From Chloroflexota bacterium (lineage in GTDB: Bacteria > Chloroflexota > Anaerolineae > Anaerolineales > UBA11579): DNA of 64,000 nucleotides. A program made the translations under genes and the position numbers. Below the pieces are notes generated by a model. It did not search any database, was not told the DNA's origin, and saw only the letters and a list, made by a program, of their open reading frames with translations. Position 1 is the stretch's first letter. Each line of letters begins with the position of its first letter. The stretch spans positions 37,460 through 101,459 of the forward strand of contig JACPVG010000031.1 of assembly GCA_016191875.1 (NCBI GenBank). The letters are read 5' to 3'. This document shows positions 34,073 to 40,220 of this stretch, one piece after another.

Positions 34073-34174
34073 ACACAAGGAAGGTCAACGAGTTGCCGAG
34101 GCAACGAGGAACAGGGAATACCGCCGAAGGAGAGGGTTTCCTGGTGACACGTTGCCCCGTCCCGCGTTGACGCC

Positions 34175-34205
34175 AGGGAAAACAAAAACCCGCATTGCTG
34201 CGGGT
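34175..34205 (-). terminator. Terminator of rpmF
   Basis: The 7-bp stem ACCCGCA/TGCGGGT (34188-34194 with 34199-34205) has a 4-nt loop. On the minus strand it is followed by TTTTTGTTTTCC, a good U-tract, starting 7 nt past the stop. Confidence 0.9.
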
Positions 34206-34211
34206 CAGGGC

Positions 34212-34397
34212 TTATTTGCGCTCGACGGCGATGACCTCGCGGCCTTTGTAGTGGCCGCAATTGGGGCAGACGCGATGCGGCAGGCGCATCTCGCTGCAAT
34301 TGGGGCAGGCCACCAGGTTGCGGGCGGTCAGAGCATCGTGGGCGCGGCGGCGGTCGCGGCGGCCCTTGCTAAGTTTTCGCTTTGGAAGCGGCGTCAT
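34212..34397 (-). CDS. rpmF: 50S ribosomal protein L32
   Basis: A 61-residue basic protein. The N-terminus [23 protein letters not shown] is the L32 start, and two CxxC pairs (CPNC and CPNC) form the zinc ribbon. The C-terminus [12 protein letters not shown] is family-typical. It assembles into the large ribosomal subunit. It is followed by its own terminator, and then fabD, an arrangement also known in other bacteria. Confidence 0.96.
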   Translation of the reverse strand: MTPLPKRKLSKGRRDRRRAHDALTARNLVACPNCSEMRLPHRVCPNCGHYKGREVIAVERK

Positions 34398-34639
34398 GGT
34401 TCAACTCCTGCGGATGATTGCAGATTCAAAATCCCGCCGGTTGGCGGACTGGCGGATTATAGCGGTTTTGCCGGGGTGTGTCAAGTTTCTGGCAGGCCGA
34501 TTCAGGGGATGCGGGCGGTCGAGCTTTTCCCCGGTTTGGCCTATGCTGGAAATCGGCCGCCCGTCGAGGTGCAATCCTACTTTCGGCGGGCGGGGAAACC
34601 GCCATGCCCGGCTATGCTGGGCTTGTAGGAGGAACTGCC

Positions 34640-34876
34640 ATGCACTTCGGTCTGAAGATCCTGCTCATCCTTACGATGCTGAGCCTGGCAATCATGGCGT
34701 TCGGCAAACCGAACAACCCGGCCCAGGCAGCCGCGGGCGACTGCCAGCCCGCCGAAACGCAGATGGACGTGGAAGCGGGGGCGTTGACCGCCAACCTGTT
34801 GCGCAGCGCCTACCGGCTGCTGGTGCGGGCGCTGAATTTGCAGAGCGAGGATGTGGTGGGGCAAGGACGACACTAG
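34640..34876 (+). CDS. Small secreted protein, function unknown
   Basis: A 78-residue protein whose ATG at 34640 has GTAGGAGG 7 nt upstream. The N-terminus has a Lys and a hydrophobic helix (MHFGLKILLILTMLSLAIMAFG) consistent with a signal peptide, followed by a short polar mature part with one Cys. I recognise no family. The ribosome site and signal are the only support for coding. Confidence 0.5.
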   Translation: MHFGLKILLILTMLSLAIMAFGKPNNPAQAAAGDCQPAETQMDVEAGALTANLLRSAYRLLVRALNLQSEDVVGQGRH

Positions 34877-34948
34877 GGACACTTTGTGATTCTCGCAGGG
34901 CCTCCTGTTTTCCACTAATCGAACGAGCAGCTTCCAGAGAAGGTCATC

Positions 34949-35518
34949 TTACCCCGCCGCGGCGTAGGCCTTTTTCATCCAATCCAGGACTTCGGCATCC
35001 ACGTCGGCGGGGGAGAAGAGCTGGATGCGGTGGGTGCACATACCGCCCCACATCTCGCCACTTTCCAGTTTGCCTCTGGGCGGCTGGCCCTTGAGCTGGA
35101 TGCCGAGGTCGATGCGGGTCTTGGTCGTTGGCTGGATGAGCGCGAACTGCTTCTTGCGCCGCAGGCTGACCGAGTTTTTCTTGGGGGCGACTTCTACATC
35201 AGCGCCCAGTTTCAGGGCGGCGGTGAGGAGGGCGTCGTAGATGGGTTTGAGTTCCTGCTTCTTCGCGTACTGGGTCTCGACCAGGTCGTCGCCGCCGGGC
35301 GGAGGCATGGCGGCGCTCTCCTCGCGGTAGATCAGGCAGATCATGTTGGCGAAGCCGTGGGTGACGCCATGCTCGCCCTTGAGCAGTTTCATCATCTCGC
35401 CGTGTTTTTCCAGTTGGCTGGCGGCCAGTACCTTGAACCACTCCTCGAGGCTCTTGCCGGTCTTTTCTGGCAGGTTGGCGATCATCGCCGGTACGCCGGG
35501 TTCGCTGCGATAGGCCAT
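34949..35518 (-). CDS. DUF4287 / DUF5655-like protein
   Basis: A 189-residue soluble protein with two parts. Residues about 10-60 (MIANLPEKTGKSLEEWFKVLAAS...KHGEMMKLLKGEHGVTHGFANMI) match the DUF4287 pattern of a small helical domain. Residues about 75-185 (KPIYDALLTAALKLGADVEVAPKKNSVSLRRKKQFALIQP...RIDLGIQLKG) match DUF5655, a domain also found next to restriction or repair proteins. AAGGAG precedes the ATG. A TATACT lies about 35 nt upstream on the minus strand. Biochemical function is unknown. Confidence 0.8.
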   Translation of the reverse strand: MAYRSEPGVPAMIANLPEKTGKSLEEWFKVLAASQLEKHGEMMKLLKGEHGVTHGFANMICLIYREESAAMPPPGGDDLVETQYAKKQELKPIYDALLTAALKLGADVEVAPKKNSVSLRRKKQFALIQPTTKTRIDLGIQLKGQPPRGKLESGEMWGGMCTHRIQLFSPADVDAEVLDWMKKAYAAAG

Positions 35519-35701
35519 TTCACTCTCCTTGGAATTAGAACGAATGGTCTAAGTATACCAGATTTTCTAAAGGTCGCCGAGGTATGCGTCGCCAAGGAAA
35601 TCCACGTCTACTCGTTGATCTGTTGATTTCTTGACACTTCAATAAACCCGCTTTTGCAGAACGTATATTCTATTATGATATCGGCGAGCAAGGAGGCCCG
35701 G

Positions 35702-35878
35702 ATGCGTTACGAGGACTGGATATGGTACGAAGAGGCGCGGCTGGCGAAGAAGGCGGCGTCTGGAATGCCTGGAGCGAGGCGGGAATCCCGGGTGGTATGG
35801 CGCCCGCCGGTGTTGACCCGTTGCTTCAGGCGCTTACGCGCAGGACGTAAACGTCCACCGGCTCGGATTTCCCTTTGA
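35702..35878 (+). CDS. Small basic protein (uncertain)
   Basis: A 58-residue frame whose ATG at 35702 has a full AAGGAGG 5 nt upstream and AT-rich DNA with TATTAT/TATGAT before that (35671-35679). The first 20 residues (MRYEDWIWYEEARLAKKAAS) are helix-like; the rest is Arg-rich. Its last 53 nt overlap the 3' end of the cyclase gene on the other strand. Coding is supported only by the ribosome site. Confidence 0.35.
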   Translation: MRYEDWIWYEEARLAKKAASGMPGARRESRVVWRPPVLTRCFRRLRAGRKRPPARISL

Positions 35879-36632
35879 GCTCCAGACGGCGCATCTCAAG
35901 CCCTTCAGCGGATCGCCCGGCGGCCTGCAATGTGTCCAGCGTCGTCAGAATCTCCCCCGCAGCGGCCGAAGATGCCAGCCGCGCGGCTACATTGACGTTG
36001 TCCCCCAGCGCGGTGACGTCCACCATTCCGCCAGTCTGCCCCACCGCGCCATAAAAGGCCGTGCCGGTGAGAACGCCCACGCCCACCTCGACCCAAGGAC
36101 CGCCCGGTTTGCCATATCCGGTAGCGTGCAGCACTTCCTGGGCGGCCCGCAGCCCGGAGCCGGCATGGTCTGACACGAAGCCGGGCAGGAAGTAGCCCGA
36201 GACCTGGTCGCCGGCCAACTTATCCACCGCAGCATCGTGCCGGGCCAATATTTCAGTGCTGACCTTGTAGAACCGATCGATCAGGCGGCTGAACTCGGCC
36301 GGGGACATGCTCTCAGCCAGTTTGGTCGAGCCGCGAATGTCGGCGAACAACATGGAGAGCGTGACCTCGGCGCCGCCCTGGAATTTCTCCGCAAAATCGT
36401 CGCACACGTTACACATGTGTGGGTTGGCTCGCGAGGGCCGGGTGCCGTACACCGTCCGCACCAGCGCGCCGCCCACGCCGCGGAAGGGGGCTGCGCAGAA
36501 CTTGCAGCGCGGCTCGCTGGGAAGGACGTGATATAGCCGGCGTTTCTTATTGAACGCTGCCATCTCGCCCTGTTCAATCAGCGAGCGCCACATGGCTTCG
36601 ACTTCAGCCGGGCTTGCGGGATTCTTTGCCAT
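35826..36632 (-). CDS. Class III adenylate/guanylate cyclase with N-terminal Cys clusters
   Basis: About 268 residues. Residues about 35-80 contain two CxxC pairs (CKFC and CNVC), a possible zinc or iron-sulfur site. The cyclase domain (about 85-260) has LFADIRGSTKLAE with a metal Asp, LAGDQVSGYFLPGF where most cyclases read GDG, and GDNVNVAARL with the catalytic Asn/Arg. It should be cytosolic and make cAMP or cGMP. The ATG at 36632 has GGAGA 8 nt upstream; ATG 36647 is also open. It lies 45 nt after miaB on the same strand and may be cotranscribed. Confidence 0.85.
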   Translation of the reverse strand: MAKNPASPAEVEAMWRSLIEQGEMAAFNKKRRLYHVLPSEPRCKFCAAPFRGVGGALVRTVYGTRPSRANPHMCNVCDDFAEKFQGGAEVTLSMLFADIRGSTKLAESMSPAEFSRLIDRFYKVSTEILARHDAAVDKLAGDQVSGYFLPGFVSDHAGSGLRAAQEVLHATGYGKPGGPWVEVGVGVLTGTAFYGAVGQTGGMVDVTALGDNVNVAARLASSAAAGEILTTLDTLQAAGRSAEGLEMRRLELKGKSEPVDVYVLRVSA

Positions 36633-36677
36633 CGGTTGTGTCTCCATCAGGACCCGGCCCGTCAGGCGGACCAGGGG

Positions 36678-38042
36678 TCATTGAATAGAAATCAGGTCGA
36701 GCGGAGCGGGGGCGTCGGCGTGCTGCGGCAGCAAGCGCGCCTGCATGCTCCATGGGCCGGTCCAAGTGACCTGAACGGGCAGCAGACGGCCGCGCAGGTC
36801 CTGCTCGCTCTCCACGAAGACCAGTTTCATATTGGGTGTGCGCCCGCGCCAACGGCCCTTGACCTTTTCCTCGAACAGCACTTCAACCGTCTCGCCGAGG
36901 AACTTCTGGTTAATCTCGCCGACGATGCGTTCCTGCTGGTCTTCCAGCAGACGGAAGCGGCGCATCTTCTCGTCTTCGGTCACGTCGTCGGCCATGCGGC
37001 GCTCGGCCACCGTGCCGGGGCGGGGGGAATAGCGCGCCAAGTGGGCCACGTCCAGCCGCAGGTCTTCGAGCAGGTCGTAGGTCTGCATGAACTGGGCTTC
37101 GGTCTCGCCGGGGAAGCCGACGATGATGTCGGTCGCAATCGAAACATTCGGGACGATCTGGCGGATGCGCTCAACAAGGCGACGGTAATCGGCGTTGGCA
37201 TAGCCGCGCTTCATGGCCTCCAGCACCGTGTCGTCGCCCGCCTGCACCGGCACTTCGATATGCGGCATCACGCGCGGCAGGCCGGCCACTGTTTCCAGCA
37301 GGTCATCGGTCATCCAGTTGGGGTGGCTGGTAAGGAAGCGCAGGCGCTCCAGACCTTCGACCTCAGCATGCAGGATGCGCAGCAGCGCCGCCAGGTTCGG
37401 CCCGTCGGGGGTGTCTTTGCCGTAGCGGTCGACGATCTGCCCCAGCAGGGTGATCTCTTTCACTCCCTGGCGCGCCAGCGACCGGGCTTCGGCCGCGATG
37501 TCGCCCACCGGGCGGCTGCGCTCCACGCCGCGCTTGTAGGGGATGATGCAAAAAGTGCAGGCGTGGGAACAGCCAAGCACCACCGGCACATGCGCCGTCA
37601 CCAGCGAATCGCGTTCATACAGCGGCAGGGGCAGGGCCTCATCTTGCAGGTCAAAACGCTCGGCCAGCGCGGCCAGTTCCAGCTGCTTGCTCTCGTCCTG
37701 GGTCAAGTAGGCCAGCAGCGGGCCGGGGTCGGAGGGCGGCGAGAAGACATCCACGAACGGGAAGCGCTCGGCCAAGACTTCATGGCCCTTGACGCCCACC
37801 ATGCAGCCCATCAGGTTGATGGTCAGACCTGGGTTGGCGGCCTTGAGCGGCTTGAGCGACGATAGCCGTCCGACGGCTTTGTCTTCGGCGCTCTGGCGGA
37901 CGACGCAGGTGTTGAGCACGATGACGTCGGCGTGGCGCGCCTCGCGGGCCGGCTGGTAGCCCAGCCGTTCCAGCGCCGAGGCCACTCGCTGCGAGTCGGC
38001 CACGTTCATTTGGCAGCCTTCGGTCCAGATGTGATATTTCAT
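36678..38042 (-). CDS. miaB: tRNA-2-methylthio-N6-dimethylallyladenosine synthase
   Basis: A 454-residue radical-SAM methylthiotransferase modifying A37 of tRNAs. The N-terminal UPF0004 domain has WTEGCQMNVADS, NTCVVRQSAEDK and NLMGCMVG (three cluster-binding Cys). The radical SAM motif is VLGCSHACTFCIIPYKRG (CxxxCxxC). IATDIIVGFPGETE and YSPRPGTVA follow, and a C-terminal TRAM domain begins at about 375. The structured-RNA copy and an AT-rich repeat lie upstream; a TATAAT on the minus strand at 38241-38246 could start a long leader. Confidence 0.94.
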   Translation of the reverse strand: MKYHIWTEGCQMNVADSQRVASALERLGYQPAREARHADVIVLNTCVVRQSAEDKAVGRLSSLKPLKAANPGLTINLMGCMVGVKGHEVLAERFPFVDVFSPPSDPGPLLAYLTQDESKQLELAALAERFDLQDEALPLPLYERDSLVTAHVPVVLGCSHACTFCIIPYKRGVERSRPVGDIAAEARSLARQGVKEITLLGQIVDRYGKDTPDGPNLAALLRILHAEVEGLERLRFLTSHPNWMTDDLLETVAGLPRVMPHIEVPVQAGDDTVLEAMKRGYANADYRRLVERIRQIVPNVSIATDIIVGFPGETEAQFMQTYDLLEDLRLDVAHLARYSPRPGTVAERRMADDVTEDEKMRRFRLLEDQQERIVGEINQKFLGETVEVLFEEKVKGRWRGRTPNMKLVFVESEQDLRGRLLPVQVTWTGPWSMQARLLPQHADAPAPLDLISIQ

Positions 38043-38054
38043 AAGGGCCAGTAA

Positions 38055-38078
38055 TTGGTAGTGGGTAACTGGTAATTG
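38055..38078. repeat. Dispersed 24-nt repeat copy 2
   Basis: A TTGGTAGTGGGTAACTGGTA-type sequence matching the copy at 18320-18343 apart from a few positions. It sits just upstream of miaB and adjoins the structured-RNA copy. Confidence 0.6.
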
Positions 38079-38087
38079 GATGGCTAT

Positions 38088-38223
38088 GTAGTTGGCCGTA
38101 AGTGATCAGTAATAGCAGTGCGCCCAAACGGCCAACTACTAAAAGTAGTCCTGGAGGCTCTCCGAGAGCGAACAGGCCAGAACTTGAGGGCGCCCTTGTC
38201 CAAAAACTTTTGGTGGACTACTT
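38088..38223 (+). ncRNA. Candidate structured RNA, copy A
   Basis: Helices: P1 is 12 bp, 38088-38099 with 38128-38139. After 3 nt, P2 is 9 bp, 38143-38151 with 38215-38223. Inside P2 are P3 (GCTCT/AGAGC, 38157-38161 with 38165-38169) and P4 (CCAAA/TTTGG, about 38200-38213). The P1 loop carries GCGCCC (38120-38125), complementary to GGGCGC (38188-38193) inside P2, a possible pseudoknot. The same plan recurs in copy B with different bases. The strand is not proven: A-rich unpaired segments favour plus, but on the minus strand it would be the leader of miaB. Confidence 0.6.
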
Positions 38224-38240
38224 AACAGTAACGAGGACAG

Positions 38241-38246
38241 ATTATA
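38241..38246 (-). promoter_or_regulatory. Possible -10 upstream of RNA copy A and miaB
   Basis: A perfect TATAAT on the minus strand, with no good -35. A transcript from it would run through the complement of RNA copy A into miaB, giving a leader of about 190 nt. Confidence 0.4.
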
Positions 38247-38279
38247 TCAGGATTGAAGAGCGCGAAAACCGTAATGAGA

Positions 38280-38313
38280 CGCCCTCCTGAGTGTTTGGGA
38301 GGGCGGCTTTGTT
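38280..38313. terminator. Terminator-like hairpin downstream of the sigma operon
   Basis: The 8-bp stem 38280-38287 with 38298-38305 is GC-rich with a 10-nt loop. It is followed on the plus strand by CTTTGTT. It lies 19 nt past the leftward 92-residue gene and about 57 nt past the end of RNA copy A, so it could end either transcript. Confidence 0.6.
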
Positions 38314-38323
38314 GGGGAGATGT

Positions 38324-38602
38324 TCAGCGGCGCTGGTTGTGCCACCACAGCCGGAAGCGCTTCCAGGGCGTCAGCTTGGCGCGCTTGCGGCTGGTGATCT
38401 CGGTCATGATGCGCGGACGGGTGCGCTCTTTGAAGGCGCTGGAGGGACGGGTGGAGTCGCCTTTCTTCACTTCCTGGGCGGTGCGCACGAGCCGCCGCAG
38501 GGTCTCGCGGTCGTCCGGGTACTCGTCCAGGATAGCGTCCAGGTCCTCGCCGCGCTTCATGCGGTCAAAGATGCTATCGAGCGTGTTGTAGATGTCTACC
38601 AT
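38324..38602 (-). CDS. Small protein downstream of ECF sigma factor
   Basis: A 92-residue soluble protein. The first half (IYNTLDSIFDRMKRGEDLDAILDEYPDDRETLRRLVRTAQEVKK) resembles the N-terminal helical part of DUF5667-like proteins that accompany sigma factors. The second half is very basic (KRAKLTPWKRFRLWWHNQRR). It overlaps the sigma gene by 7 nt, so the two are translationally coupled. No membrane helix or zinc motif is present, so it is not a classic anti-sigma factor; a role in modulating the sigma factor is inference. Confidence 0.7.
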   Translation of the reverse strand: MVDIYNTLDSIFDRMKRGEDLDAILDEYPDDRETLRRLVRTAQEVKKGDSTRPSSAFKERTRPRIMTEITSRKRAKLTPWKRFRLWWHNQRR

Positions 38603-39159
38603 ATTTCCGAATCTCCCAGCAGTCGCTCCAGGGCTTGCAGGCCGCGCATCTGCAGGGCGCGCACCGCGCCGGGGCGTTTTTTCATCAGTCTGGCGATCTC
38701 CTCAGTGCTATACCCGATGATGAACTTGAGGACCAGCACTTCGCGCTGTTCATCCGTCAGCTTCCGCAGGGCCTCGGCCAGGCGGTCGGATTGCAGCGAT
38801 TCGCTTAACGAGCGTTCCAGGTCGATGGATTCGTCGGTGATCGGGCCGACCGTCTCCAAGGAGGGTTCCTGTTTGGCAGTGCGGTAATGATCGATGACCG
38901 TGTTGCGGGCGATGCTGAACAACCAGGCTCCAAAACTGAGCCCGCGGTCACGGTAGCCGGGGAGATTCTCCCAAGCTTTCAGGAAGACCTTTGATGTCAG
39001 GTCTTCGGCCAGCGGTACGTCGGATACCCGGTAGTAGATGAAGCGGTATAGACGGTCCACATAGGCATCGTATAGCAGGCCAAAGGCGTTGGCGTCGCCG
39101 CTGCGTGCCTGGCGCACCAAGCCGGGCTCGTCTCTGAGGGGCCGCTCATCGCTCTGCAC
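38596..39159 (-). CDS. ECF-type RNA polymerase sigma factor
   Basis: A 187-residue sigma70-family factor with region 2 (FGLLYDAYVDRLYRFIYYRVSDVPLAEDLTSKVFLKAWENL) and region 4 (ALRKLTDEQREVLVLKFIIGYSTEEIARLMKKRPGAVRALQMRGLQAL), without regions 1 or 3. It should direct RNA polymerase to a dedicated promoter set. The GTG at 39159 is 6 nt after TACAAT, so the message looks leaderless. The gene pair sits between the two copies of the candidate structured RNA. Confidence 0.92.
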   Translation of the reverse strand: MQSDERPLRDEPGLVRQARSGDANAFGLLYDAYVDRLYRFIYYRVSDVPLAEDLTSKVFLKAWENLPGYRDRGLSFGAWLFSIARNTVIDHYRTAKQEPSLETVGPITDESIDLERSLSESLQSDRLAEALRKLTDEQREVLVLKFIIGYSTEEIARLMKKRPGAVRALQMRGLQALERLLGDSEIW

Positions 39160-39171
39160 ACTTCTATTGTA
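39160..39171 (-). promoter_or_regulatory. Leaderless-type -10 element of the sigma factor gene
   Basis: On the minus strand TACAAT (39166-39171) is followed by 6 nt and the GTG at 39159. Confidence 0.6.
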
Positions 39172-39279
39172 GTGGGTTAACGGGTTTCCGGGGAAGGCGT
39201 TATGAGAATTTCCTTCTTAAGTGCGACGTCCATTCCATAACAAGGCTTGCCGCTGAGCGTTATCGCCAGAGCAGCCATG

Positions 39280-39413
39280 TAGTTGGCCGTAAGAGTTTTG
39301 AAATTCGTGGGAGAAGAACAGCGGCCAACTATTGAAGTAGCCCATTGGCATCTGACGCGGAGCCTCGCGCTGGAAGGTCGGAGTCTTGGCGAAAAGCCTT
39401 TCGGTGGGCTACT
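39280..39413 (+). ncRNA. Candidate structured RNA, copy B (possible 5' leader)
   Basis: P1 is 10 bp, 39280-39289 with 39322-39331. After 3 nt, P2 is 8 bp, 39336-39343 with 39406-39413. Compared with copy A, the P2 pair T-A (GTAGTCC/GGACTAC) is C-G here (GTAGCCC/GGGCTAC), a compensatory change. P3 (CGCG/CGCG, 39356-39359 with 39366-39369) and P4 (GGC-GAAAA-GCC, 39388-39398) replace different sequences of copy A while keeping the helices. It ends 41 nt before the ATG of a secreted protein gene whose ribosome site can itself pair with CCTC (39436-39439). Confidence 0.6.
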
Positions 39414-39454
39414 CCGTTGCAGGCTGCTCGAACTACCTCGAAAGGAGGACGACG

Positions 39455-40078
39455 ATGGCCAAATTGAGTTTGGCAATCAAGATTCTGGCCACGGCCGCGG
39501 TGATGGCTGGCGCGGCCTATGCAACACCAGCAGTACGGGGGCGCGTGACCCAGACCTTTGACGGTGCCGTCAAGGCGCTTGGGGAAATCGCGCTCGCTGC
39601 CGGTACAGACCTGTTCTCGGCCAGCGCACACGCCGGAGCGAATGCTGCCGCCCAATCCGAAGGCGGGATCACCGCTGAAGGCGCGGCCGACGGCGAATCC
39701 GGAACGAACGGCAACGCCGAGGGAGACCCGGAGAACACGGGAAGCGGCTTCGTGATGGTGCAGGTGGGGGCCGCCGGGGGCGGGCTGGCGGGCCTGTTTG
39801 GCGATGCCTCGGCTGGGCTGGTCATCCAGGAGCAGGAGTGCGCCGGAGCGAATGCGCACCTGACGCTTGCCTGGGATCCGGAAGTCTACTTGAGCGCCGC
39901 CGGCGAGACGGATGGCGTGTTCCACCTGTATCGCGACGGGGGGCTGCTGGCTGAACTGGACAGCCAAACCCGCACGTACGTGGATGTGTTCCCGAGCGGC
40001 GAGGAACACATCTACCGGCTGGAGTTCGCGGCCGGCGGGACGATCTACTGGCAGGAGGCCGAAGGGGGTTGCGGATGA
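39455..40078 (+). CDS. Secreted protein with FN3-like C-terminal domain
   Basis: A 207-residue exported protein. The signal peptide (KLSLAIKILATAAVMAGAAYATPA) has Ala-x-Ala-type cleavage around residue 21. A Gly/Ala/Glu/Asn-rich low-complexity region (about 50-110) follows. The C-terminal domain (about 125-207) reads AHLTLAWDPEVYLSAAGETDGVFHLYRDGGLLAELDSQTRTYVD, like a fibronectin-III sandwich, with two Cys. AAAGGAGG lies 7 nt before the ATG. It is preceded by RNA copy B and followed by a strong terminator. It may be the output gene of the neighbouring ECF sigma factor; that is inference from position. Confidence 0.75.
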   Translation: MAKLSLAIKILATAAVMAGAAYATPAVRGRVTQTFDGAVKALGEIALAAGTDLFSASAHAGANAAAQSEGGITAEGAADGESGTNGNAEGDPENTGSGFVMVQVGAAGGGLAGLFGDASAGLVIQEQECAGANAHLTLAWDPEVYLSAAGETDGVFHLYRDGGLLAELDSQTRTYVDVFPSGEEHIYRLEFAAGGTIYWQEAEGGCG

Positions 40079-40124
40079 TGCGCCCGTCCGCAATGTTGCC
40101 TTAGGGATTCACGGTCGCCGGTTT

Positions 40125-40160
40125 GATAGGGCGCAGAGCATTGCGCCCTATCGGCTTTTA
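40125..40160 (+). terminator. Terminator of the secreted FN3-like protein gene
   Basis: Perfect 11-bp arms (40125-40135 with 40142-40152) have a 6-nt loop and are followed by GGCTTTTA. They lie 47 nt past the stop. Confidence 0.9.
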
Positions 40161-40208
40161 TAACGCTGGCGTCCGAAACTCACCCCACGAAACGCTGACT
40201 GCCTCCTG

Positions 40209-40220
40209 TATAATCGGCGC
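40209..40220 (+). promoter_or_regulatory. Leaderless-type -10 element of the cyclase-AAA-TPR gene
   Basis: A perfect TATAAT (40209-40214) lies exactly 6 nt before the ATG at 40221. Confidence 0.7.

Noticed and set aside
38043..38054. Leaderless -10 for miaB (TTACTG 6 nt before ATG)
   Set aside because: The hexamer matches the consensus poorly; the better candidate is TATAAT at 38241-38246 with a long leader.
38088..38223. Known riboswitch classes (SAM, TPP, cobalamin, c-di-GMP, THF, fluoride)
   Set aside because: None of their conserved core strings is present on either strand of either copy, as far as I can judge by eye.
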